Below are positions 1 through 5,814 of a stretch of DNA of 8,107 bases, in pieces (within the stretch, counting starts at the first letter, position 1; the number at the start of each line of letters is the position of its first letter). The notes below the pieces were generated by a model, which was not told the DNA's origin, did no database searches, and was given only the letters and a program-made list of their open reading frames with translations. Source of the stretch: Sphingobacteriales bacterium (GTDB taxonomy: Bacteria; Bacteroidota; Bacteroidia; Chitinophagales; Chitinophagaceae); assembly GCA_004294195.1 (NCBI GenBank), contig REAQ01000302.1, positions 1 through 8,107 on the forward strand, written 5' to 3'. The position numbers and the translations under genes are program-made.

Positions 1-1149
1 CGGGTAATCACCACTTCCTGGTACACCATTCTGCATATCCCACATTCCTATGGTTGGTCCAGCCGCATGGCCATGGGTTCCTAACGGATGTGTATAGATG
101 CTGGGCACAATACCTTCAGCCTTCGCCTGGGCCAACGCCGCCGCCAGCATTTTGTTTCCAGTAGTGCCCTCTTTAAACTGACTGGTCAGCAGGTCCTGAA
201 GCCGGTTGCCATTACTGAATGCCTTCTTAAGGCTTTGCGGCATACTCGTTTCTCCTGGCAACAAAACATAAGCATGTTGCTGTATGTCTGTGTTTAATCG
301 CAGATACGTAATCCCCACATCACAATGCAAAAGATCCCCGGGCATGATCACCTGATCTTTGGGACGATTAGAAAAACTGCGAAGATGTTCAAAATTCTGC
401 GGATCATTCCGCTGCACATCCACGGATGGATGGAACCAAGTATCCAGTCCTAGTTCACGATACTTCGACCGGAACCACCAAACCACATCATCGGTTGTAG
501 TGATGCCGGGCGTGATCACTTTTTCCGAAAATGCCTCGGAAATAAGATCATGCGTGATCTGCACCAACTGAGGATAGATCGCCATTTCGCGCTCCGTCCT
601 TGTTTCCAGCCAGCTCACGCCAAGTTTCTCGGCGGAGACCAGTTTCTTTGCATCCCCACCCAGCCGCTTGGCCAACTCCTGGTACTCAGTATGATCTATA
701 CCATCTGCATGGCCGAAATCAATGGATGTATTGACGCCGATCTTTTTCGGGTTTCTTGTTTTGATGATATCGATGAGCGCATCCCATTGATCCGGGAATT
801 TCTGCATATCCCATGAAGCCTTGATGGTCTCGCCCACATTGTACCTGGCTATGGCCAGTTTATCAAATTGTTTTTTAGCAGGATCATTGTAAAACACAAT
901 GATGGTGCGCCTTCTGGCGGAAAGCCATGTGGCGGGCAAAAAGGTTTTGATGATTGGATCTTCATTGTACTCCCTGGAAATGATCACCCACATATCAATG
1001 CCGGCTTTCTCCATCAATTGTGGCAAAAGATTGTTCACTCGGTCCGCAAGGATCTCATCGATCACAACTGCCTGCTCCCGTGGGCTTAGGATTTGGGCAT
1101 TCACAAAAAAAGTACAGCAGAGAAAAACAGATGTCAGAAATATACGCAT
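1..1149 (-). CDS. Exported M24-family metallopeptidase (Xaa-Pro aminopeptidase type), 3' end beyond window
   Basis: The frame is open without a stop from ATG 1149-1147 to the left edge, giving 383 codons, so the C-terminus is missing. Residues 1-18 form a signal peptide: MRI, then a hydrophobic core, with likely cleavage after VNA before Gln19. The mature protein should therefore be periplasmic or surface-exposed. Residues from about 20 to 175 look like a creatinase-type N-terminal domain, followed by the pita-bread catalytic domain. Two metal-ligand Asp residues, Asp277 (HCDVG) and Asp288 (NTDIQ), are 11 apart as in the M24 family. A His-rich block, THPLGTHGHAAGP (His354, His359, His361), supplies the next ligand and substrate-site histidines. 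The two expected glutamate ligands would lie past the edge. By family, M24 enzymes cleave peptides, often Xaa-Pro bonds, using two metal ions. The exact substrate is unknown. It is the last visible gene of the leftward operon, 62 bases after the transporter. Confidence 0.88.
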   Translation of the reverse strand, partial: MRIFLTSVFLCCTFFVNAQILSPREQAVVIDEILADRVNNLLPQLMEKAGIDMWVIISREYNEDPIIKTFLPATWLSARRRTIIVFYNDPAKKQFDKLAIARYNVGETIKASWDMQKFPDQWDALIDIIKTRNPKKIGVNTSIDFGHADGIDHTEYQELAKRLGGDAKKLVSAEKLGVSWLETRTEREMAIYPQLVQITHDLISEAFSEKVITPGITTTDDVVWWFRSKYRELGLDTWFHPSVDVQRNDPQNFEHLRSFSNRPKDQVIMPGDLLHCDVGITYLRLNTDIQQHAYVLLPGETSMPQSLKKAFSNGNRLQDLLTSQFKEGTTGNKMLAAALAQAKAEGIVPSIYTHPLGTHGHAAGPTIGMWDMQNGVPGSGDYP

Positions 1150-1211
1150 GTGCAGTTTGGTTTCTATAGGCCAATTTAAGCAATCCATGCGGTTGAAGGA
1201 CCTTGTCTGCT

Positions 1212-2105
1212 TCAGGATTTCTTCTTCAGCACAGAAATAATGATACCACTGGAGATGATACATAGAATACCAATGAAGGAAAGCCAGTCTGGGAAAGCAT
1301 CTCCAAGTATCAATCCGAAGATGAGCGAAAAGACGATATTACTATACCCGATGGCGGACACTAGTCCGGGCTTGTCTGAACCATATGCCCTGGTAACAAA
1401 GTATTGACCAAATAAAGCAGTGACCCCTAATACCAGAATGATGATCCATTGCTGAATACTGTCTGGCCACTTCCAGGCAATCACAAAAAGGTCATTTGCT
1501 GGAACACCCAAACCGTGATGGACCCAAAGTGAAATGGACGGAAGGATCACGCCAGACAACAAGAAACTCAGCACAATGATCCTGCTGTCATAGTATTTAG
1601 AAAGTCTTCCAACGGTGAGATAGGCGATGGCCGATGTGATGCCCGAGATCAATCCCGCAAAATGATCATACCAAGGTGAGCTGCTGAAACCGGGTTTGTA
1701 GATCATGAGCATCCCCAGAAAGCCAAGGATAACGGCAAGGGTCACCCGATGTCCGTGATAGTCGCCGAAAAATATAAAACCAAAAACGGCGATGAATAAT
1801 GCCGAGGTTAAGTTGTAGGTCATGGCCGTACCCAGCGGCATATGGAGGATGCAATACAATAAGGTGTACAATGCCGTGGTGCCCATCAGTCCGCGGAAAG
1901 CCAGCCAGCCCAGTTTTCCGCCGGTTTGAACTGGCGGCTTGAAGAGCAAGCCAATCATCAGAAAAACCAGTCCTACCGCATTTCGGTAAAACACCAACTG
2001 ACCCGCATTGAAATCGCCTTTCAACAGTTTAGCTGCGGCACCCATGGTAGAGAAACCCAGTGCAGCCAGTAGCATGAAATAAATGCCGGCATATTTTTTC
2101 TGCAT
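1212..2105 (-). CDS. EamA/DMT-family inner-membrane transporter
   Basis: This encodes a 297-residue, very hydrophobic protein with about ten predicted transmembrane helices in two EamA repeats, roughly residues 5-135 and 150-295. Its length and layout are usual for the drug/metabolite transporter superfamily. A short basic tail (VLKKKS) ends the protein. The ATG at 2105-2103 (MQKKYAGIYF) is chosen because it sits directly before the first membrane helix. The frame stays open upstream to 2207, but that extension is polar and overlaps the aminotransferase gene, so it is unlikely to be used. A TTG at 2126-2124 with GGAGG 12 bases ahead is a weaker alternative. By family, such proteins export amino acids, nucleosides or other small metabolites, but the substrate cannot be read from sequence. 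Its position between an aminotransferase and a peptidase makes amino acid or peptide-derived metabolite movement plausible (inference). Confidence 0.88.
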   Translation of the reverse strand: MQKKYAGIYFMLLAALGFSTMGAAAKLLKGDFNAGQLVFYRNAVGLVFLMIGLLFKPPVQTGGKLGWLAFRGLMGTTALYTLLYCILHMPLGTAMTYNLTSALFIAVFGFIFFGDYHGHRVTLAVILGFLGMLMIYKPGFSSSPWYDHFAGLISGITSAIAYLTVGRLSKYYDSRIIVLSFLLSGVILPSISLWVHHGLGVPANDLFVIAWKWPDSIQQWIIILVLGVTALFGQYFVTRAYGSDKPGLVSAIGYSNIVFSLIFGLILGDAFPDWLSFIGILCIISSGIIISVLKKKS

Positions 2106-2146
2106 AGCCGAGACGAAGGTATACAATTCAGGGTGGTCCCTCCGGG

Positions 2147-3289
2147 CTAAAGCTTCACAAGACGCTCCACCGCTTTCTCGAGGGTTGCTTGCTTTTTGGA
2201 AAAACAAAAGCGTAGCACCTTATCATCTTTCCCATCCTGATAAAATGCAGAAACCGGAATGGTGGCAACACCTATTTCTTTGGTGAGCCTGATGGCGAAG
2301 TCTTTGTCGCCCTCTTCTGAAATCTTCTCGTAAGTGCCACAAATGAAATAGCTTCCGTAAGAAGGTTGCAAACTGAACTTGGTTTGCTTCATCAGGGAGA
2401 TGAAATAATCGCGCTTAGTCTGTAATTCACCGGCCAAACGAAGATAGGCCTGCTCATTGAACAGATATTCTGCAAGGGCTACCTGCGTAGGGGTAAAACA
2501 ACTGAAGGCATTGAACTGATGAACCTTCCTAAACTCCTTCATCAATGCAGCAGGAGCCACACAGTATCCTTGCTTCCATCCGGTACAGTTGTATACCTTG
2601 CCAAATGAAAAGCAGACAAAGCTTCTTTCCAAAAGTTTTGGATATCGAAGCACGGACTGGTGCTCGATGCCGTCAAAGATCAAGTGCTCATACACTTCAT
2701 CTGAAACGATGAAAATATTAGTACCCTCAGTGATCCGCTCAAGCTCAAGCATATCGACTTTTGACAAAACGGCACCGGTAGGATTATGTGGACTGTTAAT
2801 GATAATAGCCTTTGTCTTGGGTGTGATGGCTTTCTCTACCGCCTGCCAATCCACTCCATACCCTGGAACTTTCAATGGGATCAGGATTGCTTTCGCTTTA
2901 TTGATCTCGATGTTGGGCACATAGCTATCATAAGAAGGCTCCAGCACAATCACTTCGTCTCCTTCTGCAAGAATGGTGGTGAACGCGGTATAAATCGCAT
3001 AGGTACCGCCGGGTGTGATGGTGATCTCGTTTGCAGGGTCAACCTTTGCACCGTAGATCCGCTCTATCTTTGCGGCGATGGCATTCCGTAGTGAAGGTAA
3101 ACCAGGCATGGGTGCATATTGGTTGTGACCAGATGCCATGGCTTTTGCTACAAGCTGGTGTAATTCCTGATCCATCGGATAATCGGGAAAACCCTGACCG
3201 AGATTGATGGCGCCGGTTTCTGCGGCCAGGCCAGACATGATGGTGAATATATTGGTGCCTACTTTAGGGAGTGGGGAACTGATTTGCAT
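2147..3289 (-). CDS. ybdL: PLP-dependent methionine aminotransferase, YbdL type (fold type I, class I/II)
   Basis: This encodes 380 residues, close to the E. coli YbdL length. Landmarks in order are an N-terminal substrate-site segment NLGQGFPDYP (29-38), Asn169 in SPHNPTG, Asp197 and Tyr200 in SDEVY, the Schiff-base Lys231 in SFGKVYNCTGWK, and the carboxylate-binding Arg360 in VLRFCF. The SFGK-x-Y-x-x-TGWK-x-GYCVAP block is typical of the YbdL/kynurenine-aminotransferase-like group. By family, it transfers the amino group of methionine, and often aromatic amino acids or glutamine, to a 2-oxo acid. It is probably cytoplasmic and may act in methionine salvage from 4-methylthio-2-oxobutanoate. 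ATG 3289-3287 is chosen because family N-termini begin near this point. The frame extends to 3328, but that would nearly reach the stop of the upstream gene. It lies 41 bases after the DUF3052-like gene and 41 before the transporter gene. The fold is certain and the preferred substrate less so. Confidence 0.93.
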   Translation of the reverse strand: MQISSPLPKVGTNIFTIMSGLAAETGAINLGQGFPDYPMDQELHQLVAKAMASGHNQYAPMPGLPSLRNAIAAKIERIYGAKVDPANEITITPGGTYAIYTAFTTILAEGDEVIVLEPSYDSYVPNIEINKAKAILIPLKVPGYGVDWQAVEKAITPKTKAIIINSPHNPTGAVLSKVDMLELERITEGTNIFIVSDEVYEHLIFDGIEHQSVLRYPKLLERSFVCFSFGKVYNCTGWKQGYCVAPAALMKEFRKVHQFNAFSCFTPTQVALAEYLFNEQAYLRLAGELQTKRDYFISLMKQTKFSLQPSYGSYFICGTYEKISEEGDKDFAIRLTKEIGVATIPVSAFYQDGKDDKVLRFCFSKKQATLEKAVERLVKL

Positions 3290-3330
3290 GAGTGGATAAA
3301 ACGTAAAATTAAGGCAAAGGACGGGCATCC

Positions 3331-3660
3331 TTATTTTTTGCCGGAAGTCTTTTGCTTACCCTCCTTACTCAGGGTCATTTCTGTACGCCGGGTCATCGTT
3401 TTAATAAAGTCTACTTTCCGGAACCGAAGCGCACTCCAGTCGTCATCTATAGAAACCAGTGATACAGGTTCATATCCATGATCTCCCAAGGCCTGCCATC
3501 CATCGTCTCTTGTGATGTCTGATTTGTATTTTTTCGATGTTTTCTTGGGATACACCATCCACAATACGCCATCGGCCTCCAAAATACTGTTGATCACCTT
3601 TGCAGCCTTTTGCACATCTGCAGGCTTTTGTACAAAATGGATCACAATGGCATTCATCAT
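3331..3660 (-). CDS. Small conserved protein, DUF3052-like
   Basis: This encodes 109 residues, or 108 if the second of two adjacent ATGs is used. It has no signal peptide or membrane segment. The core is a compact domain with a conserved look: GVLWMVYPKKTSKKYK (about 31-46), a DITRDDGW turn, then SIDDDWSALRFRKVDFIK (about 69-86). The tail is Lys-rich (SKEGKQKTSGKK). The core recalls small bacterial proteins labelled DUF3052 or similar. That assignment is from memory and only moderately secure, and no biochemical function is known to me. It starts only 2 bases after the Rid stop codon, so translation is probably coupled. Homologues as I recall them carry about 40 further N-terminal residues. 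Those are absent here, and the intact Rid gene occupies the DNA where they would lie. The protein may be a natural short form or a trimmed one. Confidence 0.75.
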   Translation of the reverse strand: MMNAIVIHFVQKPADVQKAAKVINSILEADGVLWMVYPKKTSKKYKSDITRDDGWQALGDHGYEPVSLVSIDDDWSALRFRKVDFIKTMTRRTEMTLSKEGKQKTSGKK

Positions 3661-3662
3661 AA

Positions 3663-4055
3663 CTACTGGTTTTGTATGATGGCAGTGGCTTCAATTTCGA
3701 TCAAGTACTCTGGTGCAATCAACTTTGATACTTCTACCATTGTGGTACAAGGTCTGATCTCCCCAAAAAATTCACCGTGGGCCTTGCCAAACTCCTCCCA
3801 TCTTGAAATATCTGTTACAAACATGCGCGTACGTACAACATCCTTCATCTCTGCGCCGGCCTTGTCAAGGATAGCGGCAATTTTTTCCAGGATGAAGCGG
3901 GTTTGCAAATACGCAGAATCCCCTCCCTGTAACCGGCTTTGGTCATCAACAGCTACCGTCCCGGTAACTTCTATGATGTTCCCAACCTTTACCGCCCTTG
4001 AATAACCAACGATGGCTTCCCATTTGGCTCCTGAAGAATAATTGATTCTGCTCAT
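3663..4055 (-). CDS. Rid/YjgF/UK114-family protein lacking the RidA catalytic arginine
   Basis: This encodes 130 residues, the normal length for this family of small trimeric cytoplasmic proteins. Diagnostic parts are GNIIEVTGTVAVDD (25-38), the helix around ILEKIAAILDKAGAEMKDVVRTRMFVTD (55-82), and the C-terminal strand YLIEIEATAI (117-126). RidA itself hydrolyses imines and enamines, such as 2-aminoacrylate, made by PLP enzymes, using an arginine (Arg105 in E. coli, within ARSCVEV). Aligning on VEV places Thr104 of RPCTTMVEV at that position. This protein therefore fits the Rid subgroups without the arginine, whose reactions are poorly defined, and I do not assign the symbol ridA. It is the first gene of the leftward operon and sits two genes before a PLP aminotransferase, which suggests a related substrate. 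ATG 4055-4053 (MSRINYSSGA) gives the family-typical N-terminus. Confidence 0.92.
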   Translation of the reverse strand: MSRINYSSGAKWEAIVGYSRAVKVGNIIEVTGTVAVDDQSRLQGGDSAYLQTRFILEKIAAILDKAGAEMKDVVRTRMFVTDISRWEEFGKAHGEFFGEIRPCTTMVEVSKLIAPEYLIEIEATAIIQNQ

Positions 4056-4129
4056 GAGAGCAATTTAATCAAGTTATGCTTTAATTTTAGTTTATCGAAT
4101 CAATAACATTCACGTATCATTTTCAACAC
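4056..4129. promoter_or_regulatory. Divergent promoter region between the Rid operon and osmC
   Basis: This 74-base, AT-rich gap separates start codons that point away from each other, so it must hold the 5' ends and probably the promoters of both transcripts. On the minus strand, TAACTTGA (4065-4072 in window coordinates) loosely resembles the Bacteroidota -7 element TAnnTTTG, with a TTG about 24 bases upstream. The match is weak. No convincing -7/-33 pair is visible for osmC, and no Shine-Dalgarno sequence stands before either ATG, which is common in this phylum. Confidence 0.4.
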
Positions 4130-4540
4130 ATGAAAAGAACAGCAACAGCCGTCTGGAACGGCTCTGGTAAGGAAGGTGGTGGTCACCTCAGCTCACAATC
4201 CGGCGTTTTAGCCAACACGCAATATTCATATCTCTCCAGATTTGAACAGGGCATCGGCACGAATCCTGAAGAATTGGTAGCTGCCGCACATTCAGGCTGC
4301 TTTAGTATGAAACTCGCATTTGTACTCGGTGCTGCAGGGTTCACGCCTGAATCCATCGAAACAACCTGCACCATCACACTAGACAATGGAGCCATAACTT
4401 CATCTGTACTTGATCTGAAGGCTAAGGTACCCAGCATTGATGCTGCAAAATTTCAGGAATGCGCCACAGATGCAAAACTGAATTGCCCCATCAGCAAACT
4501 ACTCAACACAGAGATCAGTTTGAATGCAGAACTTCTCTAA
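4130..4540 (+). CDS. osmC: OsmC-family organic hydroperoxide reductase / peroxiredoxin
   Basis: This encodes 136 residues, full length for OsmC (E. coli OsmC is about 143). The peroxidatic cysteine is Cys57 in AAHSGCFSMKL and the resolving cysteine is Cys119 in LNCPISKLL. Arg37 (SRFEQG) and the Glu47/Glu48 pair (NPEELVAAAH) are placed to act as the residues that activate the first thiol. By family, OsmC is a cytoplasmic homodimer that reduces organic and inorganic peroxides through a Cys-Cys cycle, usually induced by osmotic or oxidative stress. The start MKRTATAVWNG matches the beginning of the first strand in the family. It stands alone on the plus strand, divergent from the Rid operon and closed by its own terminator 20 bases after the stop. 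The subfamily call (OsmC rather than Ohr) rests on the AAHSGCFSM and NCPIS motifs. Confidence 0.95.
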   Translation: MKRTATAVWNGSGKEGGGHLSSQSGVLANTQYSYLSRFEQGIGTNPEELVAAAHSGCFSMKLAFVLGAAGFTPESIETTCTITLDNGAITSSVLDLKAKVPSIDAAKFQECATDAKLNCPISKLLNTEISLNAELL

Positions 4541-4558
4541 GCAATACAACTGTTTTTT

Positions 4559-4585
4559 AAGCCCCATCGCAGGATGGGGCTTTTT
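4559..4585 (+). terminator. Rho-independent terminator of osmC
   Basis: A perfect inverted repeat GCCCCATC / GATGGGGC (4561-4568 and 4573-4580) with a GCAG loop is extended by two A-T pairs to a 10-bp stem and followed directly by TTTTT. It lies 20 bases past the osmC stop codon. Read on the minus strand, the hairpin is followed by TTAAAAAA rather than a T run, so it is a poor terminator for the converging ldhA, although it may impede that transcript. Confidence 0.92.
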
Positions 4586-4649
4586 AATGCCTATGTATGC
4601 GAAAATTGGTTCTCATCGTAGATACATCACTGGATGGTATAGTGACTGA

Positions 4650-5639
4650 TCAACTCACTTCATTGCTATTCACTACTCCGGCTTCAAAATCACGAATGTT
4701 TGTAAGCGTAACGAGCGAAATCTGTTCCAGCGCTTCGTGCGTAAAAAATCCCTGGTGCGCCGTGATCAATACATTCGGGAACGACATCAACCTGCCGATC
4801 ATCTCATCCTGAACAATACTCTCTGAAAGATCTTTGAAAAATAATTTCTCTTCCTGTTCATACACATCGATACCCAGATACCCGATCTTGCCTTGTTTGA
4901 GTGCCACCAATACGTCTTTGGTATTGATCAGCGCACCCCTGCTGGTATTGATGATCATCACCCCTTGCTTCATGTGTTGCAATCGATCACTGTTAATGAT
5001 GTATTTGGTTTCCGGAGTAAGCGGGCAGTGTAGTGAAACGATATCAGCCTCCGCCATTAATTGGTCAAGTTCAACATATGCAATCCCCAATGCCTTTAGA
5101 GCATCTGAGGGATAAAGATCATAGGCAAGCACTTTTGCCCCAAAGCCCAGCATGATCCTAGCAAAGGCCTGACCGATCTTTCCGGTTCCTATAATACCGA
5201 TGGTGCGGCCGTGAATATTGAAGCCGTTCAAACGCTCGAGTGAAAAATTCTGTTCTCGCACCCGGTTATATGCCTTGTGGGTTTTCCGTGCAAGGGTGAG
5301 CATCAAGGCCACGGCGTGTTCCGCAACGGCTTCCGGAGAATAAGCGGGAACCCTGCGCACACTGATCCCGTGCGCCTTAGCGGCAGGCAAGTCCACATTG
5401 TTGAAGCCGGCACATCGCAAAACAATCAACTTTATACCATTGGTTGCAATGGCTGCAATGGTTTCGGCATCCAATTTATCATTTACGAATACACATACTC
5501 CGCCAAATCCCTGAGTAAGGTTGGCGGTCTGCATATTCAGGGGTGCTTCAAAAAAAACAAGCTCCTGCGCGGGATTTGTATTGTATCGGGAAAAATAATC
5601 CCTGTCGTAAGACTTGGTACTGAACACTGCAATGCGCAT
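4650..5639 (-). CDS. ldhA: Fermentative D-lactate dehydrogenase (D-2-hydroxyacid dehydrogenase family)
   Basis: This encodes 329 residues, the same length as E. coli LdhA as I recall it, and collinear with it throughout. Shared landmarks include the opening MRIAVFSTKSYD, FVNDKLD (51-57), LRCAGFNNVDL (74-84), and VPAYSPEAVAEHA (97-109). The NAD-binding Rossmann loop is GTGKIG (151-156). The catalytic triad is Arg234 (NTSRGALI), Glu263 (VYEQEE) and His295 (ITAHQGF), with the spacing of 29 and 32 residues known from D-lactate dehydrogenases. It reduces pyruvate to D-lactate with NADH in the cytoplasm, recycling NAD+ when respiration is limited. ATG 5639-5637 matches the family start. It is a single gene convergent with osmC and divergent from the radical SAM gene. 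A repeated TTTCACC motif lies 46-61 bases upstream of its start and may be a regulator site. No separate terminator is visible. Confidence 0.95.
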   Translation of the reverse strand: MRIAVFSTKSYDRDYFSRYNTNPAQELVFFEAPLNMQTANLTQGFGGVCVFVNDKLDAETIAAIATNGIKLIVLRCAGFNNVDLPAAKAHGISVRRVPAYSPEAVAEHAVALMLTLARKTHKAYNRVREQNFSLERLNGFNIHGRTIGIIGTGKIGQAFARIMLGFGAKVLAYDLYPSDALKALGIAYVELDQLMAEADIVSLHCPLTPETKYIINSDRLQHMKQGVMIINTSRGALINTKDVLVALKQGKIGYLGIDVYEQEEKLFFKDLSESIVQDEMIGRLMSFPNVLITAHQGFFTHEALEQISLVTLTNIRDFEAGVVNSNEVS

Positions 5640-5684
5640 GGGTGTTGATTTAGTTCTTTAAAGGTACTTGATTTGAGATCGATG

Positions 5685-5700
5685 GGTGAAATCGGTGAAA
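5685..5700. repeat. Tandem GGTGAAA direct repeat upstream of ldhA
   Basis: GGTGAAA occurs at 5685-5691 and again at 5694-5700, a period of nine bases. Read toward ldhA it is TTTCACC-GA-TTTCACC. Short direct repeats one helical turn or less apart can be operator half-sites, but chance is a real alternative at this length. Confidence 0.35.
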
Positions 5701-5708
5701 CAAGGCCT

Positions 5709-5728
5709 TAGTACAAGACTTGTAGTAC
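5709..5728. repeat. Palindrome TACAAGACTTGTA flanked by TAGTAC direct repeats
   Basis: TACAAG-A-CTTGTA (5712-5724) is a perfect inverted repeat with 6-base arms around one central base. TAGTAC occurs at 5709-5714 and again at 5723-5728, overlapping its ends. The site lies 22 bases before the presumed radical SAM start and about 70 bases before ldhA. A dimeric regulator site is possible. The arms are too AT-rich and short to form a terminator. Confidence 0.45.
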
Positions 5729-5750
5729 TTTTACACTTCAATTTTTCTTT

Positions 5751-5814
5751 TTGAGCGCCACCGTATATTTGTTTACTCCTCCGTTCACGCAACTCAATAC
5801 GCCTTATCCGGCAA
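5751..5814 (+). pseudogene. Detached N-terminal fragment of the B12-type radical SAM gene (frame 3)
   Basis: From TTG 5751 this frame reads MSATVYLFTPPFTQLNTPYPA (Met from TTG). The FTPPFTQLNTPYPA segment is what I recall as the opening strand and loop of B12-binding-domain radical SAM proteins of this type. After Ala (GCA, 5811-5813) the same frame gives unrelated, Gln- and Arg-rich sequence and stops at TGA 5904-5906. The downstream protein continues in another frame from about 5812-5815, so the two parts belong to one ancestral gene. There is no ATG in this frame between the upstream stop (5709-5711) and the fragment, hence the TTG start, which is uncertain. Confidence 0.65.

Larger units (their letters stand above)
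5640..5750. promoter_or_regulatory. Divergent intergenic region between ldhA and the radical SAM gene
   Basis: This is 111 bases between two genes reading apart, so both promoters should lie here. For ldhA (minus strand), TACCTTTA is a near match to the Bacteroidota TAnnTTTG element. On the plus strand, TACTTTTA (5726-5733) is a similar near match. Neither has a clear -33 partner. The region also holds a palindrome with flanking direct repeats and a tandem GGTGAAA motif, listed separately. No ATG is available near the right end, where the only candidate start is TTG 5751. Confidence 0.4.

Noticed and set aside
88..1240. Plus-strand open frames opposite the M24 peptidase and transporter start
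   Set aside because: They are antisense shadows of an intact minus-strand gene with a signal peptide and metal-ligand motifs, and their translations show no domain-like features.
2106..2207. N-terminal extension of the transporter by 34 residues
   Set aside because: It overlaps the 3' end of the aminotransferase gene, is polar rather than membrane-like, and reads as an antisense-free frame shadow. The ATG at 2105 directly precedes helix 1.
4541..4649. Small gene or RNA between osmC and ldhA
   Set aside because: The 109 bases hold the osmC terminator and two stop-codon flanks. The short open frame from 4597 runs into ldhA antisense and resembles nothing known.
5764..5771. TATATTTG as a Bacteroidota -7 promoter element (TAnnTTTG)
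   Set aside because: It lies inside the conserved N-terminal coding fragment (VYLFTPP), and the nearest upstream TTG is only about 10 bases away, too close for a -33 element.
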